Of a stretch of DNA of 64,000 bases, positions 33,012 to 45,278 are shown in pieces. Position 1 is the first letter of the stretch; each line of letters starts with the position of its first letter. The DNA is from Biscogniauxia marginata. Lineage: Eukaryota > Ascomycota > Sordariomycetes > Xylariales > Xylariaceae. The stretch is taken from contig MU404104.1 of the NCBI GenBank assembly GCA_022695795.1, positions 62,001 to 126,000 on the forward strand, in the 5' to 3' direction. The notes under the pieces are model-generated. The model made no database searches and was not told the origin of the DNA. It saw only the letters and a list, made by a program, of their open reading frames with translations. The position numbers and the translations under genes are program-made.

Positions 33012-33168
33012 ATTATTAAATTATATAATTATATAACTATAAAAAAAGGTCCGAGATTTTTCCGATTTTTACGTGTAAAGTTATGGATTTTCGAAAAAGT
33101 CGATTTTATATAAAAAACCATTTTGTTTGCGAGCCTGTTTTGTCTACTCGCTTATATAATACGTTATA
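33012..33168 (-). repeat. MITE right inverted-repeat arm
   Basis: The reverse complement begins TATAACGTATT and matches the left arm over about 155 bases, with mainly transition differences. Confidence 0.78.
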
Positions 33169-33169
33169 T

Positions 33170-33970
33170 ATATTTTTATTTTTATTAATTAAATTATTTA
33201 TAAGTTATTTATATAAAGTAAATAAATATTAATAAATAAAATAATAATTATATTAATATAAATTTAAAAAATATTAATAATAATAAAATAAATAATTATA
33301 TAAAAATATATTTATAAATTCTTTTTTTATTTAATTTAAAGTTAAAACTTATAATATAAAACTTTTTTAATATATTTAAAATAAAATAAAATAACTTTAT
33401 ATTTAATAAATAATATATAATTATATATATATAATTCTTTTATTTTTATTTTTATTTTTTAAAAAGTTTAAATAAATAAAATACTTATAATTTATTTTTA
33501 TAATTTATTTATAAATTTTATTACATTTTATTTAAATTATTAAAAAATTAAAAGTATTTTATTAAATTAATTATAAATTTATTTTAAAACTAAATAAATA
33601 TAAATCATTATAATTTATATAAATCTCGTTATTATAATAACTATATCGTTATATATTAATTAAGCGTATATATTTTATAATAATATAACATTTTAATATT
33701 AAAATAAAAAGCTTAATAATTTATTTAGTTAAATATTATAAATTATATATAATTAATTAATATAAGTGTATTTCGAAGTTAATTTAAATTTATTAAAGGA
33801 TTTAATATTAAATATAAAAGTTTAAAATAAAATAAAGAGATTAATTAACTAGTTAAATTATAACTATATTAATAAATTAAATAATAATTAATATAAAAAT
33901 AAATGAAATTATTATATAAAAATGTAAAGTAATATTAATATCAAATATTTAACACCTTTTATTTAAAAAC
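33170..33970. repeat. Extreme AT-rich block
   Basis: About 800 bases of almost only A and T directly after the MITE, with no open frame and no recognisable element. Likely a RIP-exhausted repeat. Confidence 0.5.
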
Positions 33971-35319
33971 ATTTTATATATGTATCAAGTGGATATTTTG
34001 TGCCGCGCAGTATAGGAAACCTATTTCTAAGATTTACCCAACCTTCTCTTCCATCTACCCATACCATGATAATGTACCTTGCAAACCAACAGGTAACACA
34101 CTTCCATTATTAGCCTATCTAGACCCCCCCCTCTAACAACGTCATCAATAGGTTTATTGAAATATAATTACCTAAGCTCCAAGCTCTCTTGTGATTGGGG
34201 CTTTCGGCTAAGAAACCTATCGCGAAGCTGATCGTCCGGGTATTCGATCTTAACTGGGATGTTTTCGCAGACCAAATGTTTCCCGGGTCGTCAGCAATTG
34301 AGCGGGGTCGACGGTGCCAATGACTCTAGACCATTGCCATGCTGGAGATTATATTTCTCCAAAGCACACTAGAATAGCTTGGGAGGCCGTTGGCGTTCGA
34401 TCTATACCTACGCTATTTGACTCGTTGCACCAAACACCCCGCCCTCTCCCCTCTTCGGGCTCTGAGTAACTGACGGGGAATCTAGCTAGAGGTCTTGTTC
34501 CAGGTGATGACCAGCATCCCATGACGTGAAAGATAGAAACTATCTCGGCGATCGGGCAAGAGCTGTGACCTTTGTGACAGTGCGCAGACTGCGTGCGTTT
34601 CAACGCTGTCGTGTTAGGAAGACCATATCATGCCCCTTACGCCAAGTCACAAATTCAATTAATAGACACTCATCACAATCTCTAACTATAATGCCTCTGG
34701 TTATTTAAAGCATACAAACTTACCTTGTGCATAGCAAGTGCTCCATCATATGGTTATGCCGTGTTGTCGAAGCGAATCGGCGTTTAGAGATTTAGGAGTT
34801 AAGAAAGCGATCATTGGATAGACATCAAGATCACCTCAATAGGCAAGTGAGAACGAATGGGGCAGGAGGGGACAGGGAACCCAATTACTTACCTACTGTG
34901 TGGTAGGCTATTAGATATACCCAGGTTACATCAGGTACATACAAGGCTTCTAATTGTGTGATACAGAATAGGGATGAAACTTTACTTGCTGTATGCTAGT
35001 TACCCAATTCTCCGTTCCGGTATAAGATCCCGTTAACCTAGCCCAGGTGAACGAAGATGCGGGGGCCATTTCGGCAATCACTTACGGACAGGTTAATGAA
35101 GGTGAGGGGGGGTTATTATGTGAGACCGTCGAGGATTGATCTGCTATGGAAAGGTGCAATAGCTGCGTGTTCCCAGTGGCGCTCATCGTCCCCTGTGTCT
35201 TTATGAAGCAAGGCTTTCCAGATCAAAATCAAAATATATTCAACAGTGTATCCCAACATCGAGGGCCGTCCTTGTACCTAACGGATTAAGACTTTTTAAA
35301 AAAAATTTCCGGAGGAAAG

Positions 35320-37095
35320 ATGACCGATTATATTGTTCCATTCGTAACGAATGGTAAGGAGGGAAACCCTTCGAAGACTTTCGAAGTGACATCGCCGGCC
35401 ACAGGAAAAGTCGTCCATCTATGTGGTTCCGCAACCGAGGCAGATGCCCTCGCCGCCATTGACGCAGCGGCGGCAGCCGGTCCTGGATGGCAAATATTCA
35501 CTCCCGGTAGACGCCGAGACATATTACTCAAAGGGGCCGCGTTAATGAATGAGCGGCGGGACGAATTGAGGCAATTCATGATTGATGAGACAGGTTCAAC
35601 CCAGGCGTGGGCCGACTTCAATCTTGACGTGACCCTCGATATGTTCAAGGATGTCGCTGGGCGGGTGTGCACTCTGACCGGCACCGTGCCTGCATGTTCG
35701 GACCCAGATCGTGGAGCAATGATTCTGAGGGAGCCTTATGGGGTTGTCTTTGCAATGGCACCATGGTATGTATCCTAGACGCCCTGGTTAGTGACTTAAC
35801 TGATCAAGAAGGAATGCGCCATATATCCTTGGCGCTCGCGCAGTCTTGTTTCCCATCGCGGCCGGTTGTACCGTTGTTTTCAAGGGCTCGGAAAAGTGCC
35901 CTCGTGTCATGCATGCCATTGTGTCTATCTTGCATGAAGCTGGTCTGCCCAAGGGGGTACTGAACTATCGTATGTGACACCTTTCTCCCCTCTTGCAGTG
36001 GATGTTAGTAGCAGCTTCTTGGCCATTGGAGGCTAGTCGTCAATATTTTGCCCCCAAAGCATGTCCGATAATCCCTGTTCCTTTCGTTTTATATTTTTTT
36101 GGGGCTCAGGAGTAGCAACATTCTGACAGCTGGGGTTTCTAAAGTCGTGACTGAACCGGCCAATGCTCCTTTTGTTGCCGAGACCATCATCTCCAATCAA
36201 AACGTCAAAAAGATCAATTTCACGGGCAGCACACCTGTCGGTAGAATTGGTGAGTGCATTTCTGTATAACAAGTCTCCCCCCCTTCCCCCTCTCCCTCGG
36301 GACTTTTCATTGGTCAAACGGGGGTCTTAGCCCAACTCCCATGGTCTCGTGATAGGTGCTGACTGGAGCTTCGCAGTTGGAAGACTGGCAGGACAGTACC
36401 TTAAACCTCTCGTCTTGGAACTCGGAGGCAAAGCTCCGGCTATCGTTTGGAAGGATGCAAACTTGGATAGAGCGGCAGAGCAGTGTATATTGGGGTCATT
36501 TTTGCACGCTGGGCAGATATGCATGAGTACGGAAAAAATCATCGTGCACAAAGAAATCAGCAAGCCCTTTCAGGACAAGCTGCTGCAGGCGGTCGAGACG
36601 ATATTTCCATCGAAGGGCGATGCGCCCGTACTAATTGAGGCTCAAGCGGTCGAGAGGAACAAGAGTCTCCTGAGGGACGCGGCGAGCAAGGGTGCCTCCC
36701 TTCTGAACGGATATATAGACACGGAGGAGAGCTCAAAGACACGCATGCGACCAGTTGTCGTCGTCAAGGTGACTCCAGAAATGGACATCTACAAGCAGGA
36801 GTCGTTCGGGCCTACGGTGAGTCTAATCGAAATAGAGACGGAGGAAGAGGCATTGCGTATTGCCAATGACACCGAACACGGGCTATCGTCGGCAGTCTTT
36901 ACTGAAGACCTGAGACTGGGCCTGCGATTTGCCAGGGGCATCGAGAGCGGCGCGGTACACATCAACAACATGACGGTCCATGACGAGGCGGCATTGCCCC
37001 ATGGGGGAGCAAAGGCGAGTGGGTACGGGAGATTCAATAACTCGTTCGGCCTCGACGAATGGGTCAGGACTAAGACGGTTACTTGGAACAGCTAG
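35320..37095 (+). CDS. NAD(P)-dependent aldehyde dehydrogenase (aromatic aldehyde type likely)
   Basis: Four exons, 35320-35765, 35812-35969, 36130-36249 and 36356-37095, give 487 aa. Introns are 46, 160 and 106 bases with GT-AG ends. Active-site features are MAPWNAP (Asn150), NFTGSTPVG for cofactor binding, LELGGK with the general-base Glu263, and GQICMS with the nucleophilic Cys297. KQESFGP and the C-terminal oligomerisation strand are present. Length is normal for a soluble ALDH. The pattern is closest to benzaldehyde/vanillin/salicylaldehyde-type enzymes, which is inference. The intron 2 acceptor (CAG at 36127-36129) is the least certain junction; it was chosen because nearby alternatives break the frame. 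No partner genes adjoin it. Confidence 0.9.
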
Positions 37096-38111
37096 GGGTG
37101 GAGGTTGTCGGAGACGAAGGATTTACTGCTGAACCTTGAGAAGATAATGGAACACCAGGCACGTAAGCATTTAACAGGTACCTAGTTAGGTGTGTATGTT
37201 TAGGCACATAACGTAAAAGGATAGAGGTAGAGAGCGGGAGAGATAGAACAAGAAAATACTGCGAATATTTCCTAGTTATTTCCAACCTACCTGATACTAT
37301 AAGGGATGGGGGAAAATACCGGTACATGTAAGGAGTGATCAGGTGGTCCCGCCCTGCATAGGTGCAGCAAGTAGCTACCTACGTACCTACATGTATGTAT
37401 GCATTAATCAGGTACTTACCTAGGTATGCTTCGGCACTCTGCACTGGTAAATCCCGAGACATAGTGTAGGAAGGCAGGAGGTACATGCATGTACCTAATG
37501 AGGTGCCTCCCGCTGCGTAAACCTACTTGCTGCATGCAGGTGACCCATTGGAAGTTCCCGCATTCAATGCTCGCATGGACCTAGGTATGTCCATATTACA
37601 TACATACGTAGGTACATCTTAAGTAGGTACCTGTGTAAACCGTAGCCCAGGTACACATAGTGGACCTGAAACGTGAGTTGAGTGAGTTATTTATGGAGCA
37701 ACGATCGCGGACACCGACCCGATGGCCCAAGCTTTTACCTCTATGAAGCACCTGACAGCTTTGGTGGGTCTTGGGAAAATATTCCATTTTCCGCTGCTCC
37801 ATTGAGGTCTTGAGCAGATACCCACCTATGGACCTTTGTAGGTATTACCTACTAGGTACATATTGTATGTACCTACATACTACAATCTCTTAGGTAGGGC
37901 TCTACCTATAGGGTATCCGGATTTGTAGATCTCGACGCAACGACAACGTCATTCTAGCAGGGAGGAAAGCACAAGATTACATCTTTGACTGCATTGGATT
38001 TGTGTGTCCATCCGCGCGCCAACGGAACACGGAACACGATATCAAGACGTTCTTCGCTCAGATAGTACCTAGGACAGCCACGAGGGGCAAACTTTGTTAT
38101 ACCTAGGCACG
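37096..38111. other. Intergenic tract dense in TAGGTACCTA-type words
   Basis: 1 kb between the aldehyde dehydrogenase and the MGSKASK gene. It is filled with overlapping words such as GGTACCTA, TACCTAGGTA, ACGTACCTAC and TAGGTAGG (about 37170-37200, 37370-37440, 37560-37660, 37830-37910). No gene seen. Confidence 0.6.
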
Positions 38112-38895
38112 ATGGGCTCGAAGGCATCCAAACCGGTTCAGACGGCGACGCGCAAGTTTCCATCGAGATCGCCCGGCGGCGCAGTGCCTCCTCGACCTCC
38201 GCCGAGAACTTCATTCGCGAAGGATGACGGTGAGTTGCCCGTCTGACCTCATCTCGATTGCAAGGCTACACGACACGATCCCTATACACAGTTCTATACG
38301 ATGGGATACGGGCGCCACAGCCCCAGGACGAAACCCCCTACCCCCAGACAAATCGCAATGCCCCCTACCCGTTCCACATCCGAGACCAGACCAGACATTT
38401 TTGGCTGATTCGACCGCAAAATGGCGTCATCGACCCGTAGCAATCAAGGCCGACGGTCTCGATCCCGACACCGACACCGATCCGCTGACGAACCCAGCCT
38501 TCTCGCAGCGGCTGAGGCAGATGGGCGTGGCGACGCCGAACCCCACGCTATCGCGCTCGTCGACCGCAGCAGCTCCTGGGCCGGGGTCGCCGGGGTCGCC
38601 GGCGCGACACCAGCGGGCGCCAGGCGGGTACCCGGCGCCGTCGCAGAACAGGACGTTGAGCGCCCTCGAGGCGCGTGAGAGGCTGCAGCGTCAGGCGCAG
38701 GCCGAATTCGAGGATCCCACCAGGGGCAGGGAATTCCTTGACGTCGGTACGTTGAGGCAGATATTAGTGATGAGGGCTCAGGGCGGCGCGCCGGCGGACA
38801 TTGAGAAGCGCCTGCGGCTGAAGAGCGGCGTGGTGGGGAGGTTAGGGCCCCAAGGGATTGTATTGCCCGTCGCGAGCCCCGTCACGAGCGGATGA
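38112..38895 (+). CDS. Small fungal protein, MGSKASK N-terminus, C-terminal helical motif
   Basis: Two exons, 38112-38229 and 38441-38895 (intron 211 bases, GTGAGT...GTAG), code for 190 aa. The start MGSKASK is a good N-myristoylation signal (Gly2, Ser/Lys at 6-7), so membrane attachment is likely. The next ~35 residues are basic and Pro-rich. The centre (NPAFSQRLRQMGV, then Ser/Pro/Gly-rich) leads to a conserved-looking C-terminus, REFLDVGTLRQILVMRAQGGAPADIEKRLRLKSGVV, which reads as two or three helices like a small helix-turn-helix. Proteins with this layout occur across filamentous ascomycetes without a known function, as far as I recall. A downstream frame opening at 38224 is in-frame through the intron but loses the MGSKASK start and is less likely. 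Confidence 0.75.
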
Positions 38896-39445
38896 TGGGT
38901 GACAGATGGATGATAGTAGTCTTGGTAGAAAGAAACATCTAGAATTCAAGCGTAGTAATACTATAAAATGCAAAGTTCTATATTGTACAATGCAGTATGA
39001 GTGTCTCAAGGTGCGGCTCTATAAACCAATGTGTATTGAAGTGGAAATCAGAGATGTATGGACTTGATATATTAATCACAATCGTACATAATTTGCGCCG
39101 CCCCGAGTCATTCTTTTAAGATGCCCTCCTCCTTATTAACATGGGTCATTACTTGAGTGTCGAGAAGGTCGCCCCCCTCTTGGGGCATAAAAAGGAACAT
39201 AAGGAATCTCGGTGAGCGATTCCGCCAGCAAGAAATCTACCCCCTAACTCCGCCGCTTTTTTTTTCTCTTTCTATAGAAAGATCACCAGTTTCCATTCAA
39301 ACCCCATTGAATCTATGTCCCCCTCCCCCTGGCTGTGCAGTATTATTTTTGCGTTTTTTCCCCGGATTTAATTTTTCTTCCCAGTTTGCAGTTGTAATCC
39401 TGCAATATATATACATAGGTATCAAAGCACATTTGAGGGGTATGC
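38896..39445. other. Intergenic region between convergent genes
   Basis: 550 bases of 3' flanking DNA between the MGSKASK gene and the SDR gene. T-rich tracts lie near 39255-39275. No gene or repeat recognised. Confidence 0.5.
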
Positions 39446-40625
39446 TTACCACGCGGCGTGGCCGCCGTCGATGCGCAGGTCCGCACCGGTCATGAAGCGG
39501 CTGGCATCGCTGAGCAGGAAGACGGCGGCGCCGCGGTAGTCCTCAGGCTTGCTGAGCTTGTTAAGCATGTTGTGCTTGGGCCACTCGGTCTCCCGGTCAG
39601 GGAACTTGACGAACAACTTCTCCACCATCTCGGTGACGATGTAACCCGGCGAGATGGTGTTGACACGAATCCCCTTGACACCCCACTCCATGGCCAGGTT
39701 GCGGGCCAGCTGGAGCACGGCGGCCTTGGAGGCATTGTATACACTGCAGGACGAGTTATTATAAGTGTCTAATTTATTAAAGGGCTTCTGGCTGAGAGGA
39801 TTGTCACTTACGGGCAAATGAGACCTCGATTGGCGATAGTGCCGCTCATGCTAGCAATCATCACGATGCTGCCAGGCTTCTCCAGGCGGACCATCTGCCG
39901 GGCGGCGGCCTGTGCCGTCATAAGCGCGCCGGTGACGTTGACGCCTAGCATTCGGTCCGAATCCTGGGCGGTATAGTCTAGCGCCGGCGTCTCCTGCTGG
40001 ATGCCGGCCGCGGCAATCAAGCCGTCGAGACGGCCGTGCTTGTCCGCAATCTGCTCCGTGATGATGTTCAACTCGTCAACACCGCTCCGCACGTCCACCT
40101 GGTGGTAGAAGATGGATGTCTTGAGCTCATCCCTTGCTCGACGTGCCACCTTGTCGTAGGATGAGCCTAGCGGCGGCTCTGGCTGTCGGTCATAGACGTG
40201 TACTGTAAGAAAGGGGTTAGCGAGCTTCTTGAAAGGGGGTCTCCGCGGTGTGCCGTAGAGGGTTTTTATGTATGCATACCTGTAGCACCGGCTTCTAGGA
40301 GAGCTTCTGTTTGAACAAGGCCAAGACCCTGAGCGCCACCGGAGACGATGATGACCTTGCCCTTCAGATTAAACTCGGGCAGTATGCCCTTGGCCGGGGT
40401 TCTGGAGGAGGGCAGGATGTCGTTCTTCAGCGGGGGATAGTGCGTTGGCGACGGTGCTCCGGGCGGCGCAATGTTCGGCGCTTGAGCATTGTTCTGGCGA
40501 GATGATGATGATATGCCGGCGGCACGCGGAGCAAAAGCGCACATGGGGGCAACGCGTGGTGTAACATGGGCAAGCCTGCTCATGGTAGGAACAGCTCGAG
40601 ACATTCTGGGGGCGATGCTCGCCAT
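39446..40625 (-). CDS. Short-chain dehydrogenase/reductase with probable mitochondrial presequence
   Basis: Three exons on the minus strand (40625-40280, 40202-39812, 39743-39446), with 77- and 68-base GT-AG introns, give 344 aa. The start is ATG 40625; the open frame extends upstream only to a TTG. Residues 1-~45 are rich in Arg, Ser and Ala without acids, which suggests a mitochondrial presequence; a Pro-rich linker follows. The classical SDR core starts near residue 88: GGAQGLG (96-102, cofactor loop), AAAGIQ (NAAG-like), catalytic Ser235 in ASMSGT and Tyr248/Lys252 in YNASK. SPGYIVTEM and the C-terminal IDGGHAAW are typical. It resembles fungal sorbose/xylulose-reductase-like SDRs, but the substrate cannot be told. 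The presequence is unusual for that group. Confidence 0.88.
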
Positions 40626-43600
40626 TGTGAAGAGAGCAACTTTGCGATGGGAGAGTTGGTCAAGTATGGTTGGAAGTGATGTGAAGAAGTCGAACAATTA
40701 AGAATATATTGCTGCTTGGAGGCTGCAGTAGAGAGGTAGAGGCGATTGAAAACGGTGGATGGTAGATGCTAGAGAGGTGGGAAGGGAGACTTCTCATACC
40801 ATTGGGGGCAGGAATTTATAGTTTCTGGTGGGAAGAATGGAAGGTCTAAGAAAAGGGGAGGACAGGTGGAAAACGGCCAGTGGGAAGTCCGAAGGGGCGG
40901 GCAGGTCCACGATGCAATGATCCACGATGTCACACGAACAGAAGAAATTTGACGATAGGGTCGGTCGGAGGCTCCAGAGTAACTTACTGCCAATGTCCCA
41001 CGTCACGCCTGGTCGAGTCGGTAACCGAGTTCCAGCATCGTGGGCGAACAAGCCAGGTTTTTGCCAAGGGCTTACAATAATCTCAATGGGGGCCCCCCGT
41101 CCAGCCCACCACCTCGTGTCTCGTGTACGACCAAAGCGCGGACATAGCTTCCCAGTGGTGAATCATGGGAAAAGGAGGGGGCAGAGCATGCAAGCAAACA
41201 GGACAAAACGGTTTGTCGTCCTGGAGAATCCCATAACCTAGCACCGCGATCAAAGATCTAGAGCGTGCAGAAACAACGGCTCCCCCACCACCTTTGAGGG
41301 CAGGGTCACGGTGACTATACTAGGACCGGTGTGGGACAAGGCCGAGAATACACCCAAGAAATCAGTAAACCCAAAAGAAAGAAAGACAAAAATAAAATAA
41401 AATAAAGAGATAAAATCAAATACTCCGTAACGCTATTCGAGACGTGATGGGGGCGCCGAGGTTTGTGTCTGGACCCTGCAGGTGTGAATTGGCTCTGGGC
41501 CGATGCCGGTGATGCATAAGCTTCCTACGCAGCACGCAGCTAGCCCCTCGCAGACTCCCCACGAAATTTCTAGCTCAGCCCACTCACGATCTCACCTAGA
41601 TGTTGTTGTTGTGTTGAAATCAGACGGGGCATCACGAGGGAAGCAAAATCAGCCACCGGATTGCCCGAAGCGGCAATCCAGATCTGTTGAAAAGGCGAAA
41701 GTGGAGAGCACGGGACACGCCAAGCCTTTCTGTGGGCTTGGCCACATGAGTTCCCATAACTTAATAGGCAACGTCAGCTCCCAAGCGTAGGTACTAAACT
41801 CTTTCACTTCCGCTTTCTCTCCTGCCATTTTTCCTTTGCTCCTCCTCTCTTTGTCTCCTTATTATTTTTAGATGGTGAGGTCCTGCCATGCAGGGAGGCG
41901 GAAACGAGCAGCAAAGGAACACTCGTCCACGTCCTCGTCCACGTCCACGTCTCATCTTCCAAACAATTATTCATCAATTCGGCTTACGTCTTATGTCCTA
42001 CCTACCTGCCCTAAGTCGCGTATCTATTTTATACCATGTAGGTAACTAGGTAGGTAGACACTGTTCTCAGCGATAGTGAGCGTGTGTGGGCATGTTCAAT
42101 ACATGATTGGTGAGACCTATTCGACGTTTTCGTCGACCGGTCAGAACGAAGTCGGCAGGCTAGGTATGTCTTGAATCGTTTAACTCTATAAACTTAGGTA
42201 CCTACGTGTATAATAGCGTGTAGGTATATGTCAGGTTAGTAGAGCTTAAACTCAACCTTGGCTCCGCAAGCGTTGCTCTGAACGTGCTAGTATGGGTATG
42301 TACCTACTTATGTACCTACTTAGGTACCATGTAAGAATGCTGTGTAGCACGGGGGAGGTGCTGCAGGGCGCCTGAAAGCGCTTAGTTCCTGATTTGACTT
42401 TGACCGCGCCGGCGTGCTGCCATGCAGCTTTGATCTATCCATCCCACTAATCCCCCGCATGGTGCCCCGGGGATCCCAGGGGATTCCAAGAGGCACCCCA
42501 ACCTTGCCGTCTGCGTTTCCGCCCCGCAGCGAACCCTTGCGGAGTTGAAGATTGGGGACATGGCCCCAAGCCCAAGCCTAATAAGCTCCAAGCTCGGATG
42601 CGTTGTGTTGTACTGCATGACTCTTACAAGGGTGCTTGTGCATACGTGATCCTTAAAACGCCCTATGTCGGTATGCAGAATCTTCTTCGAAGCACCAAGA
42701 GAAAAAGATCTGGACCTTGTCAATGACCTTGTCAATGCAGCTTCTTATCTCGCGCCCGTCACGTTGGACGTCTTTGGGTACGGGCTGCGGTTGGAAGCTG
42801 TGTCGCATTCATGCCTATTGCGGCTTACACACCCTGAATCCGTCTCCCCGCCTGCAAATAGTCATCCCGTTTCGAGTTGATAGGAATTGCTCATGGCGAA
42901 GTCACTATGTCGAATTATGACAGATCAACCGTGCCCTTGTCCGTTATCAAGCCATCAAACCAAGGACGGCACATGGTAATTATGCAGTTATGACTAGGTG
43001 TCTGGTCTTTTTGTTCCGGCCGTGTTTCCGATGTTTCGCCAACCTTTCGAGTCTGGGGTGAGCGGAAAAGAGAGAGAAAGAAAATTCTGGACGTAGGGGG
43101 AGGACGAGACCCACGATGCTGATCTGCCGACGATAGCTTCACGAGTTGCTCAATTTGGAAATCCGCTCCCCGACCTTCCAGGCCGCAGACCGCTCCCGCT
43201 CCCGCTCCCACCTAGCACCTAGCACCAAACACCCAGCACCCAGCACCCAGAATCACTCCTAATATTTTAAAACCGGAAAAGAAAAAGCATAGAATGACTG
43301 CTAAGAATTTGTGGGTGATCCGGGGCCCAGACACGCTGTCAGTGGCGACATTGCGGACTTCCCATCTATGGCGCCCAGGGGTAAGAAGTGTATGGGGAAT
43401 AATAAGCAAGGAGAGATGGCGAAAGGCTTATTTCAATTAGCAAGCCAAGATTAGTACCCAATACAAAAGTGCTTGCTTTTAGTAGTATAGACATTAATGC
43501 CCCCCTACGTTCCTCATTATTCGTGTACTGGGTATGTGGTAAGCCCCTCCCGCTCATTCCGTTTTTCTGAAACCGCATGTATAGCACGGGTGGCTTGGTC

Positions 43601-45278
43601 AATACTCCCTAAGCCCCCATGGTTCTATACCGCCATTCTTTGTTCGTCACGATGCTACGTGTTTCCTCCATTGCAAACAAATCATGAATGAGCGTGGTTG
43701 GTGAAACACTACAACGAGGACCACGACACCGCATACCTACCTATATCGGTCCATTTAAAATATCCAAATTTTTCGAATGCTCGATGGCTACCTACCGAAG
43801 CTTTCCCCTGAGGTTTTCCCCCTCCCCTTTGAGCATTCGCTCTTAGCAAATGCGCGAGAGCAATGGAGGAAATGGTGGGTGCCGAACACCTGTGAGCAGC
43901 TAATGCCAATAGTGTGAAGGATTGTTCCAACAACCAGGAATCTTATTGAGCACGTGGTCAACTTTTTTTGAGAATAGCTCCTAGAGTTATTGAGACGGTC
44001 TTCATATTGATCGTTAAGTCCGTCTTGGCTACCCCATGTCCTGATCCCAAGGGAAGTTCGCTGTTCCAAACCTGCACCACGGGGACTCTCCCCGACGGGC
44101 TAACCAAATTGCGGGTTTTTTTATACTGTCATATCTCGGCTACAAATGCTACAGTTGGGATTCTCTCTCTCGACGGCACATCGCCGAGGAGTGCTAATGA
44201 TGACCACCAATTAAATCTTGGCTTGGGCTATCGAATGGTCTTCGTCGTGCTCTTCCCGAGGAATTCTGCTGTGCACGCGATCCGGTGTTGCGGGATATCG
44301 CATCGCATCTAGAACTACTCGGCGCGACCGAGTACTGGCTGGGGATTTTCCCTCGGAAGGCAAAGCCGTCGTTCGCACGAAGCGCGTGGCTTTAGAAATG
44401 TCCACGGGTGTCACTACCTAGCAGAGGACAACCTCCGCTTTTCTAGGTTTCTGGCCAAGACACCGATGACTGGGGGAGTCTTGGTGATACGAAGAGCCTA
44501 AGTTGTGTAGTACGTTGAGAAGTCTAGGAAATGTCCTTGGCTCGGAAGATGTTGCACGCGATGGAGCAGGGAAGGGGGGGACGCATGGGTCTAAGTGACG
44601 ATGCCGCAGAGGCGATGCCGTCGTTTCCCGTCTCTTGGGTAGAGGCGTTTACAACAGTTAGTGGAGGTTATGACTGACGGCCTGATGCAAGTTAGTATAT
44701 AGCTTGGGCGATTGCGTAGCCTTGTTCTGAGTTGACATGCTCCGGGGTAACTGTCTTGGCAGGATAGAAATCATCACGTATAACAGGTAGGTAGTCGTAA
44801 ACAGGTACCAAGATCATGTGAGGCTGTGGACGGGATTCTAGAATGGGTGCTAGAATGGCGGGGGGGAATCTGGCTGTTACCGGTAGATCGGGTTTCAGTA
44901 AGTTCCCGCATTTCAATGTACGGAATATGTGAATTACACTTTAGGTACATGTAGGTAGATAGCAGAGCTGTGCCTGCGTAGGTACTCTGTTGCACACTGT
45001 AATATGCACCCAAAATACTATGTCCCTGCACAGTGTACGTAAGACAGTCCTAGTTTCACTGAGGTCCTGATCTACCGGCTGCGCCACAATTGTTGGCTCG
45101 GCGATCTCCATTTACCTAAGATATGGATCTTTGCAATCTTCAGTCAATCATCTCCGCCCTCACCGGAAGCATCGTATCGAGGCTAATTATCGCCCGAAAA
45201 ATGCCACAGCCCTGCTTGCGACACATCCTACACGGAAACAGTCTTTAGCCTCATTTTTACGGTACAGATGCTGCCCTA
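40626..45278. other. 4.6-kb region without a recognised gene
   Basis: Between divergent SDR and GT90 genes. Open frames under 120 codons have no family resemblance. The first few hundred bases should be the SDR promoter. TAGGTACCTA-type words are dense at about 42000-42060 and 42190-42330. A tRNA A-box-like string lies on the minus strand near 45085, without a matching B box. Confidence 0.45.

Larger units (their letters stand above)
32741..33168. mobile_element. MITE with long terminal inverted repeats, RIP-like changes
   Basis: Two arms of about 155 bases (32741-~32897 and ~33012-33168) are inverted copies of each other around an AT-rich loop of about 115 bases. The arms start TATA|ACGT and share long identical stretches such as AAATCGACTTTTTCGAAAAT and GGAAAAATCTCGGACC. 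Where they differ, most differences are C/T or G/A (ACCACACAAG against ATTATATAAG; GCGGACG against GCAAACA), as RIP would produce. TATA on both sides fits a TA target duplication. No transposase is present, so the element is non-autonomous. Confidence 0.78.
32030..35319. other. AT-rich gene-free region containing a MITE
   Basis: No coding sequence was recognised. From about 32380 to 33970 the sequence is very AT-rich; it contains the long-inverted-repeat element at 32741-33168 and a block of about 800 bases after it that is almost pure A+T. From 33970 to 35319 composition returns to normal, with the aldehyde dehydrogenase promoter at the right edge. Confidence 0.6.

Noticed and set aside
45060..45115. 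tRNA-like string on the minus strand (GGCGCAGCCGGTAGATC)
   Set aside because: It resembles an A box but there is no anticodon arm, T arm or B box at the right spacing; possibly a tRNA-derived remnant, not a gene.
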